A stretch of 36,859 nt of DNA from Mycobacterium sp. ACS1612 (GCF_001667505.1 NZ_LZHZ01000068.1:1-36859), one strand, 5' to 3'; positions 16,057-24,710 are shown, counted from the stretch's first letter. Notes: a model not told the origin generated them from the letters alone. Program-made: numbers and translations.

Positions 16057-16623
16057 CTAGTCACCGTCCGGCACCGACGCGAACCGGCCCGAGTCCAGCG
16101 CGTCGGCCAACTGCCCGGCGATCCAATGCAGGGCGCCGGCGTCACGCGGCAGGACCGCCTGTTCATAACCGACCAACACATAGACACCCCACGCCGCGAA
16201 CACCTCGGCCTGCCGCTTGTTGTTCAAAACCTCGAATGCCGACTCATACATGATGTCGAACCGTTGCCGATCCACCGCGGCTTGGACGGTATACACCTCG
16301 GGATCGACCGCGCTCCACACCCGGATCGCGGCCTCGGCGCCGTGCGGCAGGGTCAACCCCTCCTGGATGAGCGTGTCGATGCGGCGGCGAGGATCCGGCT
16401 CGGCCCGCACCGCCTCGACGATCTGCATCGTCTGACGCTGCATCCAGTGAGCGACCAGTTCCTTGGTGTAGCTGGGCCAGCCGGAGAAGTAGTGGTAGAA
16501 GGACCCGGTCGTAACGCCGAGGCGGTTACACACCTCAGCCAACTTCAGCCCGCCGTAGCCCAGATCCGACAGCACTTCGAGACCGGCATCGAAGTACGAA
16601 TCGCGCGATACGACGCTCGCCAT
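16057..16623 (-). CDS. TetR/AcrR-family transcriptional regulator
   Basis: 188 residues. The N-terminal helix-turn-helix (about 8-55: YFDAGLEVLSDLGYGGLKLAEVCNRLGVTTGSFYHYF, residues shared with the family being the GxxxGSFYxxF turn) is followed by a ligand-binding helical domain. AGGGTG lies before the ATG. It heads the leftward run TetR > FUSC transporter > NDH-2-like protein and probably represses it. In the 157-base gap to the divergent TetR gene, CTGGCTGCCAG (16693-16703) is a short palindrome that might be its operator; this is only a guess. Confidence 0.88.
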   Translation of the reverse strand: MASVVSRDSYFDAGLEVLSDLGYGGLKLAEVCNRLGVTTGSFYHYFSGWPSYTKELVAHWMQRQTMQIVEAVRAEPDPRRRIDTLIQEGLTLPHGAEAAIRVWSAVDPEVYTVQAAVDRQRFDIMYESAFEVLNNKRQAEVFAAWGVYVLVGYEQAVLPRDAGALHWIAGQLADALDSGRFASVPDGD

Positions 16624-16780
16624 GGCTGCACCCTAGCGGGGGCGTCTTCTTTTTGTGGCCAGCAGGGGTGGACTGCTTCGTTATCGGGATAGCTGGCTGC
16701 CAGAGAATTTGCTGGGCGGCCTGGACAAGAATGCCGGATTTTGACACCCGGGCAAACAATCAAGTGAGCTGTGGCACAAT

Positions 16781-17425
16781 TTGACCGTGCCGCAACATAC
16801 TGCTAGTCGAGGGCCAGGTCGTCCGCCCGCAGCGAAGGCAGCTGAAACCCGTGAGCGCATCATACAAGCGGCTCGTGAGGTCTTCAGCGAACTCGGCTAC
16901 GACGCCGCGACCTTCCAGGCGATCGCGATTCGGGCTGATCTCACGCGTCCGGCCATTAACCACTACTTCGCGAGTAAGCGCGTGTTGTGGAGCGAGGTCG
17001 TGGAGCAAACCAATGCGCTCGTAGTTAGCGCAGGCATGTCGAAAGCGCAGGGCGAGACAAGTCTGCTCGGTCGGCTTTCCGCCTTTTTCACGGTTGCCAT
17101 GCAGGCCGACTCCGAGGACCGGTCTGCCGCAGCATTTCTCGTCACCTCGGTGCTGGAATCGCAGCGACACCCGGAACTGGGCAACGACGACCACGATTCA
17201 CTGCGCGCGTCGCGTGAGTTCATGTCGTGGGCCGTCAACGACGCCATCAAGCGCGGCGAGCTTACCACCGACACCGACGTCAACCAGCTCGTCGAGATGT
17301 TGGTGGCGGTGATGTGGGGGATGGGCTTCTACGCCGGCTTTGTCGGCAGCCACGAAGATCTGACGTCGGTGGTGCACAAGTTGGAACTGCTGATGGCGAA
17401 CAAGCTGTGGAATCTGCGCGAATAA
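16781..17425 (+). CDS. TetR-family transcriptional regulator (Rv0144-like position)
   Basis: 214 residues from a TTG at 16781; a GTG two codons later (16787) is an equally possible start. The helix-turn-helix covers about 20-65 (RERIIQAAREVFSELGYDAATFQAIA, then LTRPAINHYFASKRVLW). The C-terminal domain is helical. A perfect -35 TTGACA (16741-16746) lies upstream, but no -10 at the right distance is clear. It precedes two methyltransferases, an aldehyde dehydrogenase, an SDR and an MDR gene, the order of M. tuberculosis Rv0144-Rv0149 as I recall it, so it may regulate that set. The ligand is unknown. Confidence 0.87.
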   Translation: MTVPQHTASRGPGRPPAAKAAETRERIIQAAREVFSELGYDAATFQAIAIRADLTRPAINHYFASKRVLWSEVVEQTNALVVSAGMSKAQGETSLLGRLSAFFTVAMQADSEDRSAAAFLVTSVLESQRHPELGNDDHDSLRASREFMSWAVNDAIKRGELTTDTDVNQLVEMLVAVMWGMGFYAGFVGSHEDLTSVVHKLELLMANKLWNLRE

Positions 17426-17450
17426 GGGCCTACCTGCGGTGAGGTAGCCC
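17426..17450 (+). terminator. Hairpin after the TetR gene
   Basis: GGGCCTACC (17426-17434) pairs with GGTAGCCC (17443-17450) with one bulged C and an 8-base loop, directly after the TetR stop. The following bases ACATTTCG are only mildly T-rich. Confidence 0.4.
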
Positions 17451-17497
17451 ACATTTCGTATAGCCTTGCTAACTTTATAGCTAGCATTGCTTATGAA

Positions 17498-18457
17498 ATG
17501 ACTGATCTGAGTGAGGTGCGGCTGGTCCGCACGGATGGCGACAGCTGGGACATCACCGAGAGCGTCGGTGCGACGGCGTTGGGGGTCGCGGCCGCGCGGG
17601 CCGCGGAAACCGCCCGGCCCGACGCGCTGATCCGCGACGAGTACGCGTATCTGCTCGCGTCGGCCGCCGGCCCGGCGTGGGCGCAGATGGCCAGCGCCGA
17701 CACCGGATGGCTCGGCGACGACGAGTACGGCCGCCGCATGCACGAGATGGCGCGCGACTACCAGGCGGTGCGCACCCACTACTTCGATGCCTACTTCACC
17801 GCGGCAGCCCGCACGGGTATCCGCCAGGTGGTCATCCTGGCCGCGGGGCTGGACTCGCGCGCGTATCGGCTCGACTGGCCCGCGGGCACCACGGTGTTCG
17901 AGATCGACCAACCGAAGGTGCTCGACTACAAGACGTCGACGCTGGATGCCCACGGCGCGGTGGCCAAGGCGCGACGCGTCCCGGTCGCCGTCGACCTGCG
18001 TGACGACTGGCCCGCAGCGTTGATCGCCGCGGGCTTCGACCCGAGCCTGCCGACGGCGTGGCTGGCCGAAGGCCTGCTGCCCTACCTGCCCGGTGACGCC
18101 CAGGACCGGCTGTTCTCGTTGGTCACCGCGCACAGCGCGGCAGGCAGCGAGATCGCGGTCGAGGCGTTTCACCTGGACCCGTCGCAGTACTCCCCGGAAC
18201 GGCGCGCGGCACGGCGGGAACGCACCGCGGCCCTGCGCGAGCGGCTCGGACTCGATCTCGACGTCGATACCTTGATGTACACCGACGACGAGCGCGCCGA
18301 CACCGCCGAGTGGCTGGCCGACCACGGCTGGCACGTCGACGCCGTGTCCAGCGCCGACGAGATGGCCCGATTGGGGCGTCCTGCCGGTGACGATCTGGTC
18401 GATGAAGCTCTGGACAGCGCGTTTGTGCACGGCCGGTTCGAGGGGAGCGGCCGATGA
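17498..18457 (+). CDS. SAM-dependent methyltransferase, TIGR00027 family (Rv0145-like)
   Basis: 319 residues. The family signature QVVILAAGLDSRAYRL (about 110-125) is the SAM-binding motif I, followed by VFEIDQPKVLDYK and TAWLAEGLLPYL. This family is greatly expanded in mycobacteria; it resembles leucine carboxyl methyltransferases and the substrates are mostly unknown. No ribosome site precedes the ATG; a -10-like TAGCAT (17482-17487) about 10 bases upstream would allow a leaderless mRNA. The promoter area has the inverted repeat GCTA-6-TAGC, a possible regulator site. The gene overlaps its paralogue downstream by ATGA. Confidence 0.92.
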   Translation: MTDLSEVRLVRTDGDSWDITESVGATALGVAAARAAETARPDALIRDEYAYLLASAAGPAWAQMASADTGWLGDDEYGRRMHEMARDYQAVRTHYFDAYFTAAARTGIRQVVILAAGLDSRAYRLDWPAGTTVFEIDQPKVLDYKTSTLDAHGAVAKARRVPVAVDLRDDWPAALIAAGFDPSLPTAWLAEGLLPYLPGDAQDRLFSLVTAHSAAGSEIAVEAFHLDPSQYSPERRAARRERTAALRERLGLDLDVDTLMYTDDERADTAEWLADHGWHVDAVSSADEMARLGRPAGDDLVDEALDSAFVHGRFEGSGR

Positions 18458-19386
18458 GTTCATTGCGCACCGACAACGACACCTGGGACATCGCGACCAG
18501 CGTTGGCGCGACCGCCGTGATGGTGGCCGCGGCCCGTGCCGCCGAGACCGACCGGGCCGACGCGCTGATCCGTGATCCGTTCGCGAAGGATCTGGTGGCC
18601 GGCGCGGGCACCGGCATCTGGGAGTTCATGCTCGACAGCGCGTTCATCGCCAAGGTCGGCGAGGCGGATCCGGAAGTCGCCGCGATCATCGAGCACATGG
18701 GCAGCTATCAGGCGGTCCGCACGCACTTCTTCGACGAATTCTTCACCGCGGCGGTCGAGACGGGCATCCGTCAGATCGTCATCCTCGCGTCCGGTCTGGA
18801 CTCCCGCGCCTACCGACTGCCGTGGCCCGCAGACACCACCGTGTTCGAGATCGACCAGCCCAAGGTGCTCGAATACAAGGCCGAGACGCTGAAGTCCCAC
18901 GGCGCCACACCGCGTGCGAACCGCCGCGAGGTGCCGATCGACCTGCGGGATGACTGGCCGAAAGCATTGCGCGACAACGGCTTCGATCCCACACAGCCAA
19001 CGGCGTGGTTGGCCGAGGGACTACTGATGTATCTGCCCGCCGATGCTCAGGACCGGCTGTTCGAGAACGTCACCGCGCTGTCCGCGCCGGGTAGCCGCAT
19101 CTCGGCGGAGACGGTGGGCATCCACTCGGCCGAGCGCCGCGAGCGGATGCGCGAACGCTTCGGCAAGCTGGCGGCGCAGTTCGGCATCGACGACACGCTC
19201 GATGTGGGCGAGCTGACCTACGAGGATCCGGACCGCGCGGACGTCGCCGTTTGGCTCGCTGAGCACGGGTGGCGGTCGTCCGCCGTCGCCTCGCAGGACG
19301 AGATGCGCCGGCTGGGCCGCGCCGTGGAGTTGGCCGACACCGGCGACGACTCGTTCTCCACCTTCGTCAGCGGCGAGAAGCTGTAG
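18454..19386 (+). CDS. SAM-dependent methyltransferase, TIGR00027 family (Rv0146-like)
   Basis: 310 residues, clearly a paralogue of the gene before it, sharing WDIxxSVGATAxxVAAARAAET near the N-terminus, QIVILASGLDSRAYRL, FEIDQPKVLEYK, DLRDDWP and PTAWLAEGLLMYLP. The pair looks like an old tandem duplication, as in M. tuberculosis. The start overlaps the previous stop as ATGA, so the two are translated together. Substrate unknown. A short hairpin with a T run follows at 19416-19432, which would separate the pair from the aldehyde dehydrogenase gene. Confidence 0.92.
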   Translation: MSSLRTDNDTWDIATSVGATAVMVAAARAAETDRADALIRDPFAKDLVAGAGTGIWEFMLDSAFIAKVGEADPEVAAIIEHMGSYQAVRTHFFDEFFTAAVETGIRQIVILASGLDSRAYRLPWPADTTVFEIDQPKVLEYKAETLKSHGATPRANRREVPIDLRDDWPKALRDNGFDPTQPTAWLAEGLLMYLPADAQDRLFENVTALSAPGSRISAETVGIHSAERRERMRERFGKLAAQFGIDDTLDVGELTYEDPDRADVAVWLAEHGWRSSAVASQDEMRRLGRAVELADTGDDSFSTFVSGEKL

Positions 19387-19415
19387 TCCTTCCCGGCGTG
19401 GGCCCACACGTCAGT

Positions 19416-19432
19416 AGGGGATGACCCCTTTT
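19416..19432 (+). terminator. Intrinsic terminator after the methyltransferase pair
   Basis: AGGGG (19416-19420) pairs with CCCCT (19425-19429) around an ATGA loop and is followed directly by a TTTT run. The stem is short, but this is the classical layout. A further palindrome GTGGGCCCAC lies just before it at 19398-19407. Confidence 0.5.
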
Positions 19433-19490
19433 GCACGTCCAGACGCGGCGTGTCGGTGTGCAAACACGGTCGCTCGGCGACAGGGAGCTG

Positions 19491-19524
19491 AACCTGTTGG
19501 CTGAGCCAACCGGTTGGTTAGGAT
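19491..19524 (+). promoter_or_regulatory. Aldehyde dehydrogenase promoter with palindromic operator
   Basis: A -35 TTGGCT (19497-19502) and a -10 TAGGAT (19519-19524) with a 16-base spacer lie 37 bases before the start. Two overlapping perfect palindromes fill the promoter core: TTGGCTGAGCCAA (19497-19509) and CCAACCGGTTGG (19506-19517). AACCTGTTGG (19491-19500) repeats AACCGGTTGG (19508-19517) with one mismatch, 17 bases apart. A dimeric repressor bound here would block the polymerase; the upstream TetR protein is a candidate. Confidence 0.6.
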
Positions 19525-19560
19525 CGGGTATCCGTCCTCGGGTCAGGAAGGCACCCCACC

Positions 19561-20970
19561 ATGACCACCGAATCCGTCGCGCGCGAAACCGTCCAAACGC
19601 CGGCCGTCGACATCCCAGGCACCGTCAACCGGCTGCGGGAAACGTTCAAATCCGGCCGAACTCGAAGCGTCGAGTGGCGTATCCAGCAGCTTCAGGCGCT
19701 GGAGAAGATGATGAACGACAACGAGGGCGCCATCACCGAGGCCCTCGAGAAGGATCTGGGCCGCGGCCCGTTCGAGGCGTGGCTGGCCGATATCGCCAGC
19801 ACCGCGGGCGAGGCGAAGGACGCCGCCAAGAACGTCAAGAAGTGGATGCGACGCAGGTTCCGGCTGCTGGAGATGTCGCAGTTGCCCGGCCGCGGATGGG
19901 TCGAATACGAGCCGTACGGCACCGTGCTGGTCATCGGCGCGTGGAACTTCCCGTTCGTGCTCACGCTGGGACCGGCCGTCGCGGCGATCTCCGCGGGTAA
20001 CACCGTCGTGCTCAAGCCGTCGGAGGTGTGTCCCGCCTCCTCGGCGTTGATGGCCGAACTGGTGCCGCGCTACCTCGACAACGAGGCCATCGCGGTGATC
20101 GAGGGTGGCGCCGAGTGCAGTCAGGAACTGATCGCACAGGGCTTCGACCACATCTGCTTCACCGGCGGCACCGAGATCGGCCGCAAGGTCTACGAAGCGG
20201 CCGCACCGCATCTGACTCCCGTCACGTTGGAGTTGGGCGGAAAGAGTCCGGTGATCGTGTCCGCCGACGCCGACATCGACGTCGCGGCCAAGCGGATCGC
20301 ATGGACGAAGCTGATCAACTCCGGGCAGATCTGCATCGCCCCGGACTACGTATTGGCCGACGCGAAGATTCGCGACGAACTCGTCGACAAGATCAAGGAC
20401 GCGGTGACGACGTTCGAGGCGAACAACCCCGGCGGCAAGCGCATCGTGAACGAGCGTCACTTCGACCGGCTCACCACGTCATTGGCCGCGACCAAGGGTG
20501 AGGTCGTCATCGGCGGAGGTTCGGATGCGTCCACGATCAGCATCCAGCCGACGGTCGTCGTCGACCCGGACCCGGCCGAGCCGCTGATGACCGACGAGAT
20601 CTTCGGGCCTATCCTGCCGATCGTGACCGTTCAATCGCTGGACGACGCAATCAGTTTCGTGAATTCACGGCCGAAGCCGCTGGCCGCCTACCTGTTCACC
20701 AAGACCAAGAGCATCCGCGAGCGGGTGATCAGGGAAGTGGCCGCAGGCGGCATGGTGATCAACCATCTGCTGTTCCACTTCGCGACCAACAAGCTGCCGT
20801 TCGGCGGCGTCGGTCCGTCGGGCATGGGCGCGTATCACGGCAAGTTCGGCTTCGAGCAGTTCAGCCACAAGAAGACCGTGATGACCAAGCCGACCCGACC
20901 CGACGTCGGCGCATTCATCTATCCCCCGTATACAGAGAAGGCTTTCAAGCTCGCCCGACGGCTGTTCTGA
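19561..20970 (+). CDS. NAD(P)-dependent aldehyde dehydrogenase (Rv0147-like)
   Basis: 469 residues, the short class 3 type of aldehyde dehydrogenase, oxidising fatty or aromatic aldehydes to acids. Catalytic Cys258 is in NSGQICIAPDYV and general-base Glu224 in LELGGKSP; the cofactor motif FTGGTEIGRKV (200-210) and the oxyanion-site Asn129 in IGAWNFPF are present. The C-terminus has LPFGGVGPSGMGAYHGKFGFEQFSHKK, strongly class 3-like. An AGGAAGG ribosome site precedes the ATG. It is followed by SDR and MDR genes with short gaps (12 and 4 bases), suggesting one transcript for oxidation of a lipid-like substrate. Confidence 0.93.
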   Translation: MTTESVARETVQTPAVDIPGTVNRLRETFKSGRTRSVEWRIQQLQALEKMMNDNEGAITEALEKDLGRGPFEAWLADIASTAGEAKDAAKNVKKWMRRRFRLLEMSQLPGRGWVEYEPYGTVLVIGAWNFPFVLTLGPAVAAISAGNTVVLKPSEVCPASSALMAELVPRYLDNEAIAVIEGGAECSQELIAQGFDHICFTGGTEIGRKVYEAAAPHLTPVTLELGGKSPVIVSADADIDVAAKRIAWTKLINSGQICIAPDYVLADAKIRDELVDKIKDAVTTFEANNPGGKRIVNERHFDRLTTSLAATKGEVVIGGGSDASTISIQPTVVVDPDPAEPLMTDEIFGPILPIVTVQSLDDAISFVNSRPKPLAAYLFTKTKSIRERVIREVAAGGMVINHLLFHFATNKLPFGGVGPSGMGAYHGKFGFEQFSHKKTVMTKPTRPDVGAFIYPPYTEKAFKLARRLF

Positions 20971-20982
20971 GAAAGGAACCTC

Positions 20983-21846
20983 ATGCCAGGAGTGCAGGAT
21001 CGCGTCATCGTCGTCACCGGGGCCGGAGGCGGACTCGGCCGCGAATATGCGTTGACGCTCGCCAGGGAAGGCGCCAGCGTCGTCGTCAACGACCTCGGCG
21101 GTGCCCGCGACGGCACCGGGGCCGGCCACTCGATGGCGGACCAGGTGGTCGAGGAGATCAAGGACGCCGGCGGCCGCGCCGTCGCCAACTACGACTCCGT
21201 CGCCGAACCGGAGGGCGCCGCGAACATCATCAAGACCGCGGTCGACGAGTTCGGCAAGGTCGACGGTGTGGTGAGCAACGCGGGCATCCTGCGCGACGGC
21301 ACCTTCCACAAGATGGAGTTCGCCAACTGGGACTCCGTGCTCAAGGTGCACTTGTACGGCGGCTACAACGTGATTCGCGCCGCGTGGCCGCACTTCCGCG
21401 AGAACAGCTTCGGCCGTGTGGTGGTCGCGACGTCGACCAGCGGGCTGTTCGGCAACTTCGGGCAGGCCAACTACAGCGCCGCCAAGTTGGGCCTCGTCGG
21501 CCTGATCAACACGCTGGCCCAGGAAGGCGCCAAGTACAACATCAAGGCCAACGCCGTCGCGCCGATCGCAGCCACCCGGATGACCGAGGACATCCTGCCC
21601 AAGGAGGTCCTCGAGAAGCTGACGCCGGAATACGTGGCGCCTGTCGTCGCGCAGCTGTGCACCGAAGAGGTGCCCGAGACCGCTTCAATCTTCATCGTCG
21701 GCGGCGGCAAGGTGCAGCGCGCGGCGCTGTTCCAGAACGACGGCGTCACGTTCGACCACGTGCCCACCGTCGACGAGGTCGTCGCGAAGTGGGGCGAGAT
21801 CACCGACCTGTCGGCCGCCAAGCACGCCACCTTCAGCCTCGGCTGA
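20983..21846 (+). CDS. Short-chain dehydrogenase/reductase (Rv0148-like)
   Basis: 287 residues. The cofactor motif GAGGGLG is at 13-19, SNAG at 98-101, the catalytic Ser in ATSTSG (about 151-153) and YSAAK (Tyr164, Lys168). The sequence NDLGGARDGTG and the NYSAAKLGLVGLINTLA region are those of the hydroxyacyl-CoA dehydrogenase part of peroxisomal multifunctional enzyme type 2, so a 3-hydroxyacyl-CoA substrate is likely. An AAAGGAA ribosome site lies before the ATG. The gene is 12 bases from the aldehyde dehydrogenase gene and 4 from the MDR gene. Confidence 0.93.
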   Translation: MPGVQDRVIVVTGAGGGLGREYALTLAREGASVVVNDLGGARDGTGAGHSMADQVVEEIKDAGGRAVANYDSVAEPEGAANIIKTAVDEFGKVDGVVSNAGILRDGTFHKMEFANWDSVLKVHLYGGYNVIRAAWPHFRENSFGRVVVATSTSGLFGNFGQANYSAAKLGLVGLINTLAQEGAKYNIKANAVAPIAATRMTEDILPKEVLEKLTPEYVAPVVAQLCTEEVPETASIFIVGGGKVQRAALFQNDGVTFDHVPTVDEVVAKWGEITDLSAAKHATFSLG

Positions 21847-21850
21847 CCGA

Positions 21851-22813
21851 ATGAAAGCGCTTGTCGCGCAGGAGCTTTGCGGCCCGCCAGGTTTGGTGTA
21901 CACCGACGTCGAAGACGTGCGCGTCGCGGATGCCGTCATCGTCGACGTCGGTGCGGCCGGAGTCAGCTTTCCCGACCTGCTGCTCCTGCGCGGTGAGTAC
22001 CAGTTGCGCCTCGAGCCCCCGTTCATCCCGGGAATGGAGGTCGCGGGCGTGGTGCGGTCCGCGCCGTACGAGTCGGAGTTCAAGGAAGGTCAACGGGTCA
22101 CCGCATTGGCGATGCTCGGCGGATGGGCCGAGCAGGTGGCGGTGCCTGCCGCCAACCTGAAACCGACGCCTGACGACATCGACGACGCCGAAGCCGTTGC
22201 GCTGCTTGGCAATTACCAGACGATGTATTTCGCGCTCGCCAAGCGGGGCGCGCTGCGGGCGGGCGAGACGGTGCTGGTGCTCGGCTCCGGCGGCGGTATC
22301 GGCACGGCGTCGGTGCAGATCGCCAAGGCGTTGGGTGCGCGCGTCGTCGCGATGGTGCATCGCCCGGAGGCCGCCGAATTCGTCAAGACGCTCGGTGCCG
22401 ATGTGGTGTTACCTCTGACCGAGGGCTGGCTGCAGGCGGTGAAGGACGTGACGGACGGCCGCGGCGTCGATCTGGTGGTCGATCCGATCGGCGGCGAGGC
22501 GTTCGACGACGCGATTAGGGCACTGGATACCGAGGGCCGACTGCTGGTGATCGGCTTTGCTGCAGGCGGCATTCCGACCGTGAAGGTCAACCGGCTGTTG
22601 CTGCGCAACGTCAGTGTCATCGGCGTCGGTTATGGCGAGTACGTCAACCGCAAGCCGGGTGCTCAGGCGCTGTTCGAGTTCGGTGTCAACGAGTTGGTCA
22701 AGGCGGGCCTGCGGCCACCGCCGCCGATCAGGTATCCGCTCTCCGAAGGCAGCGCCGCGTTGCAGAGCCTGGCCGATGGCGGGGTGTTGGGCAAGGTCGT
22801 GCTGGAACCGTGA
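21851..22813 (+). CDS. Zinc-free MDR oxidoreductase, quinone oxidoreductase type (Rv0149-like)
   Basis: 320 residues of the medium-chain dehydrogenase/reductase superfamily. The GroES-like part shows PDLLLLRGEYQ and PPFIPGMEVAGVV; the nucleotide-binding motif is VLGSGGGIG (143-151). The cysteines that bind zinc in alcohol dehydrogenases are absent, which is typical of NADPH:quinone oxidoreductases and enoyl reductases. It probably reduces an enone or quinone with NADPH. It starts 4 bases after the SDR stop, and its own stop overlaps the HAD gene start as GTGA. Confidence 0.9.
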   Translation: MKALVAQELCGPPGLVYTDVEDVRVADAVIVDVGAAGVSFPDLLLLRGEYQLRLEPPFIPGMEVAGVVRSAPYESEFKEGQRVTALAMLGGWAEQVAVPAANLKPTPDDIDDAEAVALLGNYQTMYFALAKRGALRAGETVLVLGSGGGIGTASVQIAKALGARVVAMVHRPEAAEFVKTLGADVVLPLTEGWLQAVKDVTDGRGVDLVVDPIGGEAFDDAIRALDTEGRLLVIGFAAGGIPTVKVNRLLLRNVSVIGVGYGEYVNRKPGAQALFEFGVNELVKAGLRPPPPIRYPLSEGSAALQSLADGGVLGKVVLEP

Positions 22814-23499
22814 AGGCGTTGGCGTTCGACGTGTTCGGCACGGTCGTGGATTGGCGTTCCAGCATCATCGCCGAGCTGGAGCAGTTCGGCCAACGCCATG
22901 GGCTGCAACGGGATTGGGCCAGCTTCGCCGACGACTGGCGGGCCGGTTACGCCCCGGCGATGGACCGGGTGCGGCGCGGTGAGCTGCCGTGGACCAGGAT
23001 CGACGACCTGCACCGGATGATCCTCGGCGAACTGCTTGGCGACACATCGGTGACGACCGAGGAGATCGACGAGCTGAATCGGGCATGGCACCGCCTGGAC
23101 CCGTGGCCGGACAGCGTCGCAGGGCTGACGCGGTTGAAGGAAAAGTTCACCATCACAACGCTTTCGAACGGAAACATGTCGCTGCTGACCAACATGGCCA
23201 AGCGCGCCGGTCTGCCGTGGGACTGTGTGATCTCGGCCGAGCTGTTCCATCACTACAAGCCGGACCGGGAGGCTTACCTGGGCTGCGCCGACCTGCTCGG
23301 CGTAGAGCCGGATGAGCTGATGCTCGTCGCCGCTCATCCAAGCGACCTGAAAGCGGCCGGCGCCGTCGGATTGAAAACCGCCTACGTCGACCGGCCCCTG
23401 GAGAACGGGCCCGGCCGGCAGCCGCACCACGTCGCGCGCGATGAGTTCGACTTCACCGCGAAGGATTTCATCGACCTCGCCGAACAGCTCGGTGCGTAA
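22810..23499 (+). CDS. HAD-superfamily hydrolase, haloacid dehalogenase type II-like
   Basis: 229 residues, GTG start. The nucleophile Asp7 is in FDVFGTVVD, motif II is TLSNGN (Ser119-Asn120), motif III Lys150 is in HHYKPD, and a terminal Asp179 in AAHPSDLKAAGAVGLKTAYV completes the set. The layout is that of L-2-haloacid dehalogenases, although many family members act on other substrates and the true one is unknown. It overlaps the MDR gene (GTGA) and is therefore probably part of the same operon as the aldehyde dehydrogenase, SDR and MDR genes. Confidence 0.88.
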   Translation: MKALAFDVFGTVVDWRSSIIAELEQFGQRHGLQRDWASFADDWRAGYAPAMDRVRRGELPWTRIDDLHRMILGELLGDTSVTTEEIDELNRAWHRLDPWPDSVAGLTRLKEKFTITTLSNGNMSLLTNMAKRAGLPWDCVISAELFHHYKPDREAYLGCADLLGVEPDELMLVAAHPSDLKAAGAVGLKTAYVDRPLENGPGRQPHHVARDEFDFTAKDFIDLAEQLGA

Positions 23500-23508
23500 C
23501 GTGGTGGG

Positions 23509-24228
23509 GTGAACACAGCATTGCACCGGGCGGTGGAATTGCTCGCCGACCCACCGCCGAACCCCGACGTCAGCAAGGGCTACCTCGACTTGCTGGGCCG
23601 AACGGATTCCGCGGACACCCCCAAGAACACCGGGGTGATACAGGCCGCCTGGGCCTCGCCCGTCGGCTCGATGCTGTACGACAGGGGGCAGTTGCTCGCC
23701 CGTCGGGTGCTGACGGCGCTCGAGCACCCGACCGACTGGCTGGAACTCCCGCAGGGTGGCGTCGCGCTCGACGTCGGCAGCGGGCCCGGTAACGTCACCG
23801 CCTCGCTGGCCCGCGCTACCGGCCCGAACGGGCTGGCGCTCGGTGTCGACATCTCCGAACCCATGCTGGCTCGCGCGGTGCGCGCCGAAGCGGGGCCGCA
23901 GGTCGGCTTCATCCGTGCGGACGCGCAACGGCTGCCGTTCCGCGACGAGAGCTTCGACGCCGTGGTGTCCATCGCGATGTTGCAGTTGATCCCCAAACCG
24001 CCTGCGGCACTTGCCGAGATGGTGCGGGTGCTGCGGTCCGGGGCCCGGATGGCCGTGATGGTGCCGACCGCCGGGCGGCGGGGCGCGCTGATGCGGCTGC
24101 TGCCCGACGGCGGGGCGCACTTCTTCACCGATGACGAAATCGGTGACGTGCTGGAGGATCTCGGCCTTGTCGGAGTGCGCACGAAGAGCCTGGGCACCAT
24201 CCAGTGGGTGCGCGGTAAACGAGCGTGA
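23509..24228 (+). CDS. Class I SAM-dependent methyltransferase
   Basis: 239 residues from a GTG at 23509, 9 bases after the HAD gene. Motif I is VALDVGSGPGNVTASLA (near residue 85), followed by LGVDISEPML, RADAQRLPFRDESFDAVVS and MVRVLRSGARMAVMVPT, the usual UbiE/Methyltransf_11 order. The long N-terminal part with LYDRGQLLARRVL is typical of mycobacterial members. Substrate not known. The stop overlaps the start of the DUF456 gene as GTGA. Confidence 0.88.
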   Translation: MNTALHRAVELLADPPPNPDVSKGYLDLLGRTDSADTPKNTGVIQAAWASPVGSMLYDRGQLLARRVLTALEHPTDWLELPQGGVALDVGSGPGNVTASLARATGPNGLALGVDISEPMLARAVRAEAGPQVGFIRADAQRLPFRDESFDAVVSIAMLQLIPKPPAALAEMVRVLRSGARMAVMVPTAGRRGALMRLLPDGGAHFFTDDEIGDVLEDLGLVGVRTKSLGTIQWVRGKRA

Positions 24229-24710
24229 GCACCGGCGGAATCGTCCTCGTTGCGCTGGCCATCGCGGTCGGGCTGGTGGGCATCGTGGTGCCGCTGCTGC
24301 CGGGGACGCTTCTGGTGCTCGCGGCGATCGCGGTGTGGGCGTTCGTCGAGAACGACGTCACGGCCTGGGTGACCTTTGGTGTGGTGGCTGTGCTGTTGGC
24401 GGCGTCGACCCTGATCAAGTATCTGTGGCCGGCACGGCGTATGCGTGCCGCCGATGTCAGTACCTGGAGCCTGCTGGCCGGCGCGGTGCTCGGCATCATC
24501 GGGTTCTTCGTGATCCCGGTGGTCGGCCTGCTGATCGGGTTCGTGCTGGGCATCTACCTCGCCGAGTTGGCGAAGCGCCGCGATCAGCGGGTCGCTCGGA
24601 CCTCCACCAAGCATGCCCTCAAAGGTGTCGCACTCTCGGTCGGCGTCGAACTCTGTGGCGCGCTGCTCGCCACCGCAGCGTGGGCGGTCGGAGTGTATCT
24701 GTCCGCATAG
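24225..24710 (+). CDS. DUF456 membrane protein
   Basis: 161 residues, GTG start overlapping the previous stop. Four or five hydrophobic segments occur: about 5-40 (LVALAIAVGLVGIVVPLLPG), 45-65, 80-115 with the family pattern LLAGAVLGIIGFFVIPVVGLLIG, and a last one near 140-160. The Gly/Pro-rich re-entrant-looking segments and a basic loop (ELAKRRDQRVART) are typical of DUF456. Function unknown. It is the last gene of the rightward run that begins at the aldehyde dehydrogenase. Confidence 0.85.
   Translation: MSTGGIVLVALAIAVGLVGIVVPLLPGTLLVLAAIAVWAFVENDVTAWVTFGVVAVLLAASTLIKYLWPARRMRAADVSTWSLLAGAVLGIIGFFVIPVVGLLIGFVLGIYLAELAKRRDQRVARTSTKHALKGVALSVGVELCGALLATAAWAVGVYLSA

Noticed and set aside
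22663..24120. Open frame of 485 codons on the minus strand
   Set aside because: It covers the HAD and methyltransferase genes, both of which have complete motifs on the plus strand. No recognisable domain in the antisense reading.
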